Counted from the first letter of the stretch, positions 1 through 5,333 are shown. The stretch is DNA of 5,333 bases from Actinomycetota bacterium (GCA_013696595.1 JACCYG010000149.1:1-5333); one strand, 5' to 3'. Made by a program: numbers and translations. Notes: generated by a model from the sequence alone, not told the origin.

Positions 1-902
1 CGCGGATCCAGGTCGAGCATACGGTCACGGAGCTCGTCACCGGGGTCGACCTCGTCCGCGAGCAGATCCGCATCGCGGCCGGCGACGCCCTTTCGTTCGG
101 CCAGGTCGACGTCCGCTTCTCCGGGCACGCGATCGAGTGCCGGATCAACGCGGAGGACGCGTCGAACGGCTTCTTGCCGGCGCCCGGGGTCGTCACCGCC
201 TACCGCGAGCCGGCCGGGCCGGGGGTGCGCGTCGATTCCGGCGTTGAGGCGGGCTCGGAGGTGCTCGGACTGTACGACCCACTGGTCGCGAAACTCTGCG
301 TCTGGGACACCGACCGCGAAAGCGCGCGGCGGCGGATGCTGCGCGCACTCGGAGAGTTCGTGATCGAAGGCGTGCCGACGCTCGTCGGGTTCCACCGCGC
401 GCTCCTCGAGCACCGCTGCTTCGTGGAGGGGTCGACGTGTCACGGCGTCGCCGAGAGCGAGGAGCTCGCCGCGCGCGCGAGTGAGATCGCCCCCATCGCG
501 CCGTTTTCGGGGCCGGGCCCGTCCCGCAGGAAGACGATCGACGCCGAGGTCGACGGACGCCGCTACACCGTGACCGTCCTCGACGAGGAGCCCCCGCACG
601 CCGAGCTCGCGCGTAGGCGCCGTGAGCGCGCCTCTGCGACGGCCGACGGCGGCGGCGCACCCGCGAAGGAGGCCCTCGTGAGCCCCATGCAAGGCACGGT
701 CGTCGCGGTCGAGGTCTCCGAGGGTGAGGAAGTCGAGGCGGGCCGCGTGATTTGCGTGATCGAGGCGATGAAGATGGAGAACGAGATCAAGGCGCACCGG
801 CACGGCGTCGTCACCAGGCTCACGGTGGCCCCCGGCGAGCCTGTGAAATCGGGCCAAGTGATCTGCGTCGTCGCGGCGGACGGTGCGTGGCCGGACGTGT
901 AA
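1..902 (+). CDS. Acyl-CoA carboxylase alpha chain (biotin carboxylase + BCCP), 3' part
   Basis: This subunit carboxylates biotin with ATP and bicarbonate and carries the carboxybiotin to a carboxyltransferase (acetyl-CoA or propionyl-CoA carboxylase, cytoplasmic). The reading frame is open from the left edge, with the first full codon at position 3, so about half the protein is missing. The first visible residues are RIQVEH, the active-site motif equivalent to R292-E296 of E. coli AccC. The GHAIECRINAED motif places its Arg (codon 141-143) exactly 46 residues later, matching R338 of AccC. An Ala/Arg-rich linker of poor conservation follows (about 600-660). A biotinyl domain then carries EAMKMEN, with the biotinylated Lys at 771-773, 42 residues before the stop. 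The fused carboxylase/BCCP layout is typical of actinobacterial AccA/PccA-type subunits. The acyl substrate cannot be told from this fragment. Stop TAA at 900-902. Confidence 0.96.
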   Translation, partial: RIQVEHTVTELVTGVDLVREQIRIAAGDALSFGQVDVRFSGHAIECRINAEDASNGFLPAPGVVTAYREPAGPGVRVDSGVEAGSEVLGLYDPLVAKLCVWDTDRESARRRMLRALGEFVIEGVPTLVGFHRALLEHRCFVEGSTCHGVAESEELAARASEIAPIAPFSGPGPSRRKTIDAEVDGRRYTVTVLDEEPPHAELARRRRERASATADGGGAPAKEALVSPMQGTVVAVEVSEGEEVEAGRVICVIEAMKMENEIKAHRHGVVTRLTVAPGEPVKSGQVICVVAADGAWPDV

Positions 903-920
903 GGCGACCCTTACAGCTTC

Positions 921-928
921 GGTATCTT
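921..928 (+). promoter_or_regulatory. Probable -10 element of a leaderless promoter for the sucrase/ferredoxin-like gene
   Basis: The octamer GGTATCTT contains a TAnnnT-type -10 hexamer (923-928) that ends 7 nt before the GTG at 936. Transcription would therefore begin at or within a base of the start codon. There is no Shine-Dalgarno sequence at a usable distance. No good -35 is visible; a hexamer at the usual spacing would fall on the stop codon of the preceding gene. The same GGTAnnnT pattern precedes two other starts in this window. Confidence 0.5.
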
Positions 929-935
929 GGGTGGC

Positions 936-1865
936 GTGGCCGAGACTCTCGAGCGCGGGCGAACGTCGACGGGGCGAGCGCTCTGCGCCGACGTCTCGCA
1001 CGAGCAAGCCGAGTCGCTCGCGGCGACGGCGAGCCGCGTGGACAACTGGATCCTCGTCGAGTACCGGCGGCTCTGGAGCCGCGATCCAATTCGCGGCAGC
1101 GGCCTCTCCGACGAGGTGAAGACCCACCTGCGGCGCCACCTGCGCGCGCTTCCGAACTCGCGCCTTCTCTTCATCCGCCGGCCGGAGCGGCGCGACGAGC
1201 CGCGGTTCACGGTCTTCTACGGGAGGTCACTCGAAGCAGAGCAGGCGTTTTACGCACTCGAGGTCGACGAGTACGAAGAGCTCCTCGAGGTCGACTTCGC
1301 GCATTCGGGCGCGAAGTCGCTCGACCATCCGCTCTTCGTCGTCTGCACACACGGAAAGCGGGACCGCTGCTGCGCCAAATACGGCCGTCCCCTCTACGAC
1401 GAGCTGCGTGACCAGGCGGAGCCAGAGTGGGTGTGGCAGTCGACGCACGTCGGCGGCGACCGTTTCGCCGGCAACGTCGTGTGTCTCCCGCAGGGCCTCT
1501 ACTTCGGGCGGGTCGAGCGCCCCGACGTCTGGCCGCTCCTCGACGAGTTCCTCGCCGGCCGGATCCCGCTCGAGCACTATCGCGGGCGCTCGTGCTACTC
1601 GTTCGTCATCCAGGCCGCGGAACGCCGCATCCGCGAAGAAACGGGGCTAACCCGCCTCGACGACCTCCGGCTCGTCGGGTGCGAGCGGACGAACGAGGAA
1701 GCGTGGACCGTGCGCTTCAGGACGGCTTCGCCGGACGGGATCCACGAGGCCGAGGTCGTCCGAGAGCTCGCGGGCGAGGCGACGTACCTCACGTGCACCG
1801 CCGCTACGCCTCAGCGGCCGCGCCGCCACGTGGCGACGGGCGATCGCGCGATCCCGGCTCCGTAA
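936..1865 (+). CDS. Sucrase/ferredoxin-like family protein (thioredoxin-like [2Fe-2S] fold)
   Basis: This 309-aa protein belongs to the Suc_Fer-like family, related to yeast Apd1/Aim32, which are cytosolic or mitochondrial thioredoxin-like ferredoxins; the bacterial role is unsettled. The diagnostic core is CTHGKRDRCCAKYGRPL followed by WQSTHVGGDRFAGN and LPQGLYFGRV. C137 and C146 have the nine-residue offset of the Apd1 cluster cysteines. H171 matches the first Apd1 histidine, but the second histidine position, four residues on, is D175. Other cysteines include C17, C145 and C183. The C-terminal third (from about residue 205) is less conserved and ends in a basic Arg/Pro tail. GTG at 936 is preferred because it follows a -10-like element and starts just before the conserved region; TTG at 927 would add three residues. 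The gene lies 33 nt after the carboxylase and converges with the oxygenase gene, overlapping it by 62 bp. No signal peptide is seen. Confidence 0.9.
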   Translation: MAETLERGRTSTGRALCADVSHEQAESLAATASRVDNWILVEYRRLWSRDPIRGSGLSDEVKTHLRRHLRALPNSRLLFIRRPERRDEPRFTVFYGRSLEAEQAFYALEVDEYEELLEVDFAHSGAKSLDHPLFVVCTHGKRDRCCAKYGRPLYDELRDQAEPEWVWQSTHVGGDRFAGNVVCLPQGLYFGRVERPDVWPLLDEFLAGRIPLEHYRGRSCYSFVIQAAERRIREETGLTRLDDLRLVGCERTNEEAWTVRFRTASPDGIHEAEVVRELAGEATYLTCTAATPQRPRRHVATGDRAIPAP

Positions 1866-3033
1866 CGCGGAGGAAGCCTTCGAGCACGAGGCGTCGCACG
1901 AGCACTACGCGGCTCTCGTCGTCGAGGTCGCCGGGCAGGTCGCGCGGCCGAAAAGCACTCGTCGCCGAGGCCGCGTACTCGATCTCCTCGCGCGCGTGCG
2001 CGGGAAAGGCGATCTCCTTGCCCTGGAAGGCGAGTGAGACGCGGCCATTACCGGCGCTGACGTCCACGATCACGGTCGGCCGTCGCTCGACGGAGGTTTC
2101 CGCCGTCAGGGCGTCGAGCCCACGGAGCTGGCGAAGCTGACCTTCGAGAATCGCGCGCCGCGTCTTCACGAACCGCGCTCGCCGCCGCCGGGCGATGTCC
2201 TCGGACGAGAGACGCTCACGCAGCCGATCGAGCAGATCGTCTTCGAGGAGCGCCTCGTCGCCGACAGCTCGGCGGAACTCCACGTCATCCGCGCAATCGT
2301 CGATCGCAGCGCGAAAGGCGTCGAGCCGTGTGTAGACGTTTACGCCGACCGTGATGTGGAGCGAGTCGGTCCTCGACGTCCTCGCCTCGTGCAGCCAGCC
2401 GCGCGGCAGGTAGAGGGTGTCGCCGGGACCGATTGTGACGTCGTGGACGGGCTCGCCCGGATCGCCGAGCTCGGGCCGGTAGCGCTGGTCCTTCAGCGGC
2501 AGCTCGACTGCGGGCTCGTACACGAGCCAGCGTTTCTCGCCCGCGACCTGGAGCGAGAGCACGTCGTGCGTGTCGTGGTGGACGGGAAGGCCCTGTGAGC
2601 CGCGCGGCGTGTAATACGCGTTCGCCTGAACGGGTTCCCCGAGCTCCGCCTCGAGGTCGCGGCAGAACGCGGCGAGGGGCGGCCAGTGCAGGTGCAGACC
2701 CTGGAGGACGATCGTCGCCCCGGCCTCGAACTCGGCGAGGACGCGCTCCACGTTGGCCGTCCCCGTGAAGGGCGACGGCCGCCACGGCACGTCCTCGGTG
2801 TAGTCGGCGACGTCGAGCTTCGCTCCCTCCTTGACGAGCCGAAAGGCCGGATAACGGATCCCGGTCGAGCACACGAGCCGCTCGACGTCCTCCTCCGAGA
2901 GAAGGTCGTCGTAGCGGCCCGGCTCGCGCCGGGTCGCGACATAAGGCTTCCGCTCCCAGTGCTCGGCGAGGAACTGCTCCGCGGAGAGCGGTGCGACGGC
3001 GCGCGCGAGCGCGCGGCGCGTCTTAGAGCTCAC
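1804..3033 (-). CDS. JmjC/cupin_4 Fe(II)/2-oxoglutarate-dependent oxygenase (ribosomal-oxygenase-like)
   Basis: A 409-aa cytoplasmic protein of the cupin_4 (JmjC) family, which includes E. coli YcfD/RoxA and human MINA53/NO66. Those enzymes hydroxylate Arg or His side chains of ribosomal proteins using Fe(II), O2 and 2-oxoglutarate. The N-terminus (SAEQFLAEHWERKPYV, residues 17-32) is the usual family opening. The iron ligands are visible as H152-x-D154 in GLPVHHDTHDVLSLQ and H215 in LPRGWLHEA. NAYYTPRGSQG precedes the first ligand pair, and SLHITVGV (224-231) is the expected following strand. A helical middle (about 240-310) and a possible winged-helix-like end (about 335-395) complete the family plan; the last 15 residues are low-complexity. 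The start is GTG with no clear Shine-Dalgarno. It lies 161 nt downstream of the Asp-rich peptide gene on the same strand, so the peptide is one possible substrate; a ribosomal protein is the default alternative. Confidence 0.9.
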   Translation of the reverse strand: MSSKTRRALARAVAPLSAEQFLAEHWERKPYVATRREPGRYDDLLSEEDVERLVCSTGIRYPAFRLVKEGAKLDVADYTEDVPWRPSPFTGTANVERVLAEFEAGATIVLQGLHLHWPPLAAFCRDLEAELGEPVQANAYYTPRGSQGLPVHHDTHDVLSLQVAGEKRWLVYEPAVELPLKDQRYRPELGDPGEPVHDVTIGPGDTLYLPRGWLHEARTSRTDSLHITVGVNVYTRLDAFRAAIDDCADDVEFRRAVGDEALLEDDLLDRLRERLSSEDIARRRRARFVKTRRAILEGQLRQLRGLDALTAETSVERRPTVIVDVSAGNGRVSLAFQGKEIAFPAHAREEIEYAASATSAFRPRDLPGDLDDESRVVLVRRLVLEGFLRVTEPGSRDRPSPRGGAAAEA

Positions 3034-3144
3034 TTCGGAATGACGACTCGTCGCCGGGGTCGTGATGGCGGGCGACCGACGCTATGTCGCGGTGGTAACC
3101 GAACGCGGACGCGTATACGGGCGCGACCGAGGACGCATCAGGGC

Positions 3145-3168
3145 GCCGCCCAGCGCGGGCCCGGCGGC
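3145..3168 (-). terminator. GC hairpin between the Asp-rich peptide gene and the oxygenase gene (possible terminator or attenuator)
   Basis: A perfect 6-bp stem of GCCGCC and GGCGGC encloses a 12-nt loop, 27 nt past the stop of the small gene. On the minus strand it is not followed by a T-run, so it is not a standard intrinsic terminator. On the plus strand a T-rich stretch (around 3174-3182) follows, but no gene there needs ending. In a sequence this GC-rich such a stem can arise by chance. The rest of the 3034-3194 gap holds no convincing gene; no clear promoter for the oxygenase was found. Confidence 0.25.
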
Positions 3169-3194
3169 TCAGTGCTTTATTTCGAAGGGAGCTC

Positions 3195-3344
3195 TTATGC
3201 GTCGGCGTCGTCCGAGTCCGAGTCCGAGTCGGCGTCGTCTGCGTCCGTGTCCTGGTCGTCCTGGTCGTCGTCAGAGGCGATGCTGCGCGGCTTGTCCTCG
3301 CTCAGGCGCCGGGTCTGGATCTCGTCGTCGTTCAGGCTGGACAT
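3195..3344 (-). CDS. Small Asp-rich acidic peptide, possible leader-plus-repeat precursor
   Basis: A 49-aa reading frame from ATG (3344-3342) to TAA (3197-3195), with AAAGGAG four bases upstream, the best Shine-Dalgarno in the window. The product has two parts. Residues 1-24 are mixed in composition (MSSLNDDEIQTRRLSEDKPR then SIAS). Residues 25-49 contain only D, S, A, Q and T, with 15 Asp in 25 positions, built from DDQ, DAD and DSD units. All of these Asp codons are GAC. It has no Cys, His, aromatic residue, signal peptide or membrane segment. I do not recognise the family. It starts 33 nt after the ABC permease stop, so it is very likely the third gene of that operon; the oxygenase lies downstream. 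It could be a precursor peptide modified by the oxygenase and exported by the ABC pair, a divalent-metal-binding acidic peptide, or a small accessory protein. The gene call is well supported; the function is unknown. Confidence 0.72.
   Translation of the reverse strand: MSSLNDDEIQTRRLSEDKPRSIASDDDQDDQDTDADDADSDSDSDDADA
3210..3227 (-). repeat. Three tandem GTCCGA hexamers encoding the Ser-Asp repeat
   Basis: Three perfect tandem copies of the 6-mer GTCCGA (TCGGAC on the coding strand) are followed by a further GTC. They encode the alternating DSDSDSD stretch of the small acidic peptide. The unit is a multiple of three, so copy-number change would keep the frame. Confidence 0.9.
3249..3266 (-). 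repeat. Two tandem GTCCTGGTC nonamers encoding the Asp-Asp-Gln repeat
   Basis: Two perfect copies of a 9-mer are followed by GTCGTC, encoding the DDDQDDQD segment of the acidic peptide. This is a second, separate in-frame tandem array within the same 150-nt gene, which suggests the acidic tail grew by codon-unit duplication. Confidence 0.85.
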
Positions 3345-3348
3345 GCGG

Positions 3349-3355
3349 CTCCTTT
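3349..3355 (-). promoter_or_regulatory. Shine-Dalgarno sequence of the Asp-rich peptide gene
   Basis: AAAGGAG on the minus strand lies four bases before the ATG at 3344. It decides the start of the small gene and is much stronger than any site before the neighbouring genes, several of which look leaderless or translationally coupled. This suggests the peptide is made in larger amounts than the transporter subunits. Confidence 0.75.
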
Positions 3356-3377
3356 CGGATCGGTTCGTCTTGCGAGT

Positions 3378-4151
3378 CTAGAGCGTTCGCCTGTATGCCC
3401 GGAACGACCAGGTTGCGAACGCGGACGTTGCCGCCACCGTCGCGACGAGAAGGACGAAGTAGAGGCCGATCGTGCCCCAGTCGGTGTCGGGCTGAACGGT
3501 CTCCCGGGCCGAAACGACGCCCCATTCGACCGGGTTGAGGCGAGCCGCCGTTCGCATCCAGTCCGGCATCAGGTCGCGGGCGATCAGGGCGGACGAGAAG
3601 AAGAGAAGTGGCAGAGCGATGAAGTTCGAGACTGCGATCATTGTCTCCTCGCGGCGCGTAAAGAGCGCGATGCCGTTCGAGATTCCCGAGAAACAGGCGG
3701 CGACGAGGGCGGCGGCGACGAGGATCACGAGCCACCCGAGAAGCCCTTCGCGGACCCGCGCGCCCATGAGGTAGCCGAGACAGAGGACGATGAGTCCCTG
3801 GATGACGGCGTTCAGCGAACACTGGGCAACGTGGGAGAGGACGAGTGAGCTGCGACGGGCCGGAATCGCGAGGAAGCGCTCGATGATCCCGCGGTCGAGG
3901 TCGTTCACCATCGACATTCCGTTCCACGCGCCGGTGAAGAACGCCGTCATGACGACGATCCCCGGGGTCAGGAACTCGATGTACGAGCTCGTCTCGAAGC
4001 CGGGGAGATCCGTGATGCGGCGAAAGAGCTGGCTGTAGAGGACAAGCCAGAAGAACGGCTGGATCAGGAGGATGACGATCCAGACGGGCTGGCGCGCCAG
4101 GCTCCGGACATGGCGTCCGAACATGAACCAGGTGTGCTCGACCGCGGTCAT
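3378..4151 (-). CDS. ABC-2 type transporter permease (DrrB-like)
   Basis: A 257-aa integral membrane subunit of an ABC-2 exporter, the family that moves drugs, lipids, polysaccharides or peptides out of the cell. Six hydrophobic segments are visible: about residues 22-42, 61-80, 105-129, 138-163, 171-191 and 226-249. Between segments 2 and 3, VNDLDRGIIERFLAIPARRS is the conserved cytoplasmic ABC-2 motif. LFFSSALIARDLMPDW followed by RLNPVEW is the usual signature near the C-terminal end. The ATG overlaps the ATPase stop as ATGA (4148-4151), so the two are probably translationally coupled with a stoichiometry suited to a dimeric exporter. The acidic peptide gene follows 33 nt after the stop. 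The substrate cannot be read from the sequence; the DrrB resemblance is at family level only. Confidence 0.93.
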   Translation of the reverse strand: MTAVEHTWFMFGRHVRSLARQPVWIVILLIQPFFWLVLYSQLFRRITDLPGFETSSYIEFLTPGIVVMTAFFTGAWNGMSMVNDLDRGIIERFLAIPARRSSLVLSHVAQCSLNAVIQGLIVLCLGYLMGARVREGLLGWLVILVAAALVAACFSGISNGIALFTRREETMIAVSNFIALPLLFFSSALIARDLMPDWMRTAARLNPVEWGVVSARETVQPDTDWGTIGLYFVLLVATVAATSAFATWSFRAYRRTL

Positions 4152-5113
4152 TCGTCCGCGCTCGCCTGGTCTTCGGTCCGGAAGTCACGGCCCGTCACGT
4201 GCAGGTAGACGTCGTCGAGGGAGGGTCGCGACATCGTCACGGACGTGACTCCGATTCCTCGGCCTTCGAGAGCGGACAGGATTCCCGGGACCGCGGTGCC
4301 GCCGTTCTCGACCCGTGCGCGTAGGAGCTGGTCCTCGACCGACGCCTCGTGGACGCCCCTGAGAGCCCGGATCGCGGCCTCCGCGTCCTCGGCCCGGCCG
4401 TCCGCGAGCTCGATCGTGACCGCGTCTCCGCGAAGTTGTCGCTTCAGGCCCTCCGGCGTCCCCTCGACCACCACCTTCCCCTGGCTCACGATCGCAAGGC
4501 GGTCTGCGAGCTGGTCCGCTTCTTCGAGGTAGTGCGTCGTCAGGAGGACGGTCAGCGATTCCTCACGGGCGAGGCGCTCGAGCTCGTCCCACATCGAGGC
4601 GCGCGCCTCCGGGTCGAGCCCGGTGGTCGGCTCGTCGAGGAAGAGGACCGACGGCTCGTGGACGAGGCCGAGACCGATGTCGAGCCGGCGCCGCATTCCG
4701 CCCGAGTACGTCCGGACGATCCGGTCGCCGGCGTCTGCGATCCCGAGCCGGTCGAGCAGCTCGTCGACCCGGCGGCGGAGCGGAGCGCCGCGTAGCCCGT
4801 GCACGTGGCCCTGGAGGGCCAGGTTCTCCCGCCCGGTTGCCTCGCGATCGTGGCCGGACTGCTGCGCGACGTAACCGATCACGCCGCGAACCGCGTCGGG
4901 CTCCCGAAAGACGTCGTGGCCGGCGACGGTCGCCGATCCTGCGTCCGGTGCGGTCAACGTGGCGAGGACCCTGACCGTCGTCGACTTCCCCGCGCCGTTC
5001 GGTCCGAGGAGCCCGAAAACCTCGCCTTCGCGCACGCGGAAGCTCACGCCGTCGAGGGCGCGGATCCCCTTTGGATACGTCTTTTCGAGCCCTTCGACGA
5101 CGATCGCGTCCAC
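4148..5113 (-). CDS. ABC transporter ATP-binding protein (DrrA-like)
   Basis: A 321-aa ATPase that would power the ABC-2 permease encoded next. All nucleotide-binding motifs are intact: Walker A GPNGAGKST (residues 37-45), Q-loop in GYVAQQSG (about 84-85), signature YSGGMRRRL (136-144), Walker B VLFLDEP with D160 and catalytic E161, D-loop GLD (165-167) and H-loop H194 in TTHYLEEADQLADRL. Residues from about 230 form the C-terminal domain common in DrrA-type ATPases (DUF4162-like), ending in the typical SLDDVYLHVTGRDF. The start is GTG at 5113, with the expected MDAIVVEGLEKTY opening and no Shine-Dalgarno. A -10-like GGTAGAGT ends 6 nt upstream, so the message is probably leaderless. It is first in the minus-strand operon and diverges from sucC. 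The cargo is unknown. Confidence 0.95.
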   Translation of the reverse strand: MDAIVVEGLEKTYPKGIRALDGVSFRVREGEVFGLLGPNGAGKSTTVRVLATLTAPDAGSATVAGHDVFREPDAVRGVIGYVAQQSGHDREATGRENLALQGHVHGLRGAPLRRRVDELLDRLGIADAGDRIVRTYSGGMRRRLDIGLGLVHEPSVLFLDEPTTGLDPEARASMWDELERLAREESLTVLLTTHYLEEADQLADRLAIVSQGKVVVEGTPEGLKRQLRGDAVTIELADGRAEDAEAAIRALRGVHEASVEDQLLRARVENGGTAVPGILSALEGRGIGVTSVTMSRPSLDDVYLHVTGRDFRTEDQASADE

Positions 5114-5119
5114 GGTCCG

Positions 5120-5127
5120 ACTCTACC
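5120..5127 (-). promoter_or_regulatory. Probable -10 element of the ABC operon promoter
   Basis: On the minus strand GGTAGAGT holds a TAGAGT hexamer ending 6 nt before the GTG at 5113, placing the transcript start on or next to the start codon. No -35 resembling TTGACA is present at normal spacing, where the sequence overlaps the sucC -10 region and leader. Confidence 0.5.
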
Positions 5128-5134
5128 GAGAGCG

Positions 5135-5142
5135 GGTAGGCT
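5135..5142 (+). promoter_or_regulatory. Probable -10 element of the sucC promoter
   Basis: GGTAGGCT holds a TAGGCT hexamer ending 10 nt before the sucC ATG, which would leave a leader of only a few bases. There is no Shine-Dalgarno before the ATG. It sits back to back with the ABC operon element: CTACC (5123-5127) and GGTAG (5135-5139) form an inverted repeat with a 7-nt spacer. Confidence 0.45.
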
Positions 5143-5152
5143 CATCCGCCGG

Positions 5153-5333
5153 ATGGACCTGTACGAATACCAGGGCAAGGAGCTCTTCAAGCGCTTCGGC
5201 ATTCCCGTCTCCGAAGGACGGCTCGCGACCTCCCCGGACGAGGCCCGGGCGGCGGTCCAGGAGCTCGGCGGGCAGGTTGTCGTCAAGGCTCAGGTGCTGA
5301 CCGGTGGCCGCGGAAAGGCCGGCGGGATCAAGC
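5153..5333 (+). CDS. sucC: Succinate-CoA ligase (ADP-forming) beta subunit, 5' part
   Basis: The beta subunit of succinyl-CoA synthetase, the TCA-cycle enzyme that interconverts succinyl-CoA and succinate with formation of ATP or GTP. The first 60 residues are present; the gene runs off the right edge. MDLYEYQGKELFKRFGIPV is the standard opening of the ATP-grasp domain. VVVKAQVLTGGRGKAGGIK contains the conserved lysine and Gly-rich loop that contact the nucleotide. The ATG at 5153 is the only sensible start because the family always begins just before this DLYEYQ segment. sucD would be expected downstream, outside the window. Confidence 0.96.
   Translation, partial: MDLYEYQGKELFKRFGIPVSEGRLATSPDEARAAVQELGGQVVVKAQVLTGGRGKAGGIK

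Noticed and set aside
1427..2140. Plus-strand 237-codon frame spanning the end of the sucrase/ferredoxin-like gene and the antisense of the oxygenase gene
   Set aside because: The product is Arg/Pro/Ser-rich without hydrophobic core patterns and overlaps two well-supported genes in other frames.
3088..3144. An 18-codon minus-strand frame (start MRPRSRPYTRPRSV) in the gap before the oxygenase gene
   Set aside because: It has an ATG but no Shine-Dalgarno sequence or -10-like element at a useful distance, and the Arg/Pro composition is what GC-rich non-coding DNA gives by chance. A leader peptide cannot be excluded but is not supported.
3145..3182. Plus-strand intrinsic terminator (GC stem followed by a T-rich stretch)
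   Set aside because: No plus-strand gene ends nearby, the T-run is interrupted and starts several bases after the stem, and the loop is 12 nt long.
2686..3381. A long plus-strand open frame (231 codons) across the oxygenase start and the acidic peptide gene
   Set aside because: It runs antisense to the clear JmjC N-terminus, and its end is a Ser/Ser-Glu-rich mirror of the Asp codons of the small gene. It has no domain-like pattern and no ribosome binding site; it is open because of high GC.
1..5333. CRISPR arrays, tRNA or rRNA genes, insertion-sequence ends or attachment sites
   Set aside because: No spaced direct repeats, cloverleaf-like segments, transposase fragments or terminal inverted repeats were seen on reading either strand; composition is uniform apart from the Asp-codon repeats.

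Overview
The window is GC-rich (roughly two thirds G+C by eye) and densely coded, with strong G/C preference at third codon positions. GTG starts, probable leaderless transcripts and an actinobacterial-style fused biotin carboxylase/BCCP subunit suggest a high-GC actinobacterium. One of the deep, mostly environmental lineages such as Thermoleophilia is a guess, not something the sequence proves.

Layout, left to right. (1) Plus strand, 1-902: C-terminal half of an acyl-CoA carboxylase alpha chain, from the RIQVEH active-site motif through the biotinyl-lysine domain. (2) Plus strand, 936-1865: a sucrase/ferredoxin-like (thioredoxin-like [2Fe-2S]) protein. (3) Minus strand, 3033-1804: a JmjC/cupin_4 Fe(II)/2-oxoglutarate oxygenase that converges on gene 2 and overlaps its 3' end by 62 bp. 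(4) Minus strand, 3344-3195: a 49-codon gene for an extremely Asp-rich peptide with a clear Shine-Dalgarno sequence. (5) Minus strand, 4151-3378 and 5113-4148: an ABC-2 permease and its DrrA-like ATPase, overlapping by ATGA. (6) Plus strand, from 5153: the start of sucC, divergent from the ABC operon across only 39 bp.

The minus-strand block reads, in transcription order, ATPase - permease - acidic peptide - oxygenase. The first three are tightly packed. The oxygenase follows a 161-nt gap that holds a GC hairpin. This order of exporter, small leader-plus-repeat peptide and peptidyl-hydroxylase-type enzyme is the most intriguing part of the window. It could be a peptide modification and export locus, but that is inference: neither the peptide's role nor its link to the enzyme is shown by the sequence alone.

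Three genes (2, the ABC ATPase and sucC) lack a convincing ribosome binding site. Each has the octamer pattern GGTAnnnT ending 6-10 nt before the start codon, which fits -10 elements of leaderless or nearly leaderless transcripts. The two at the ABC/sucC junction lie back to back.
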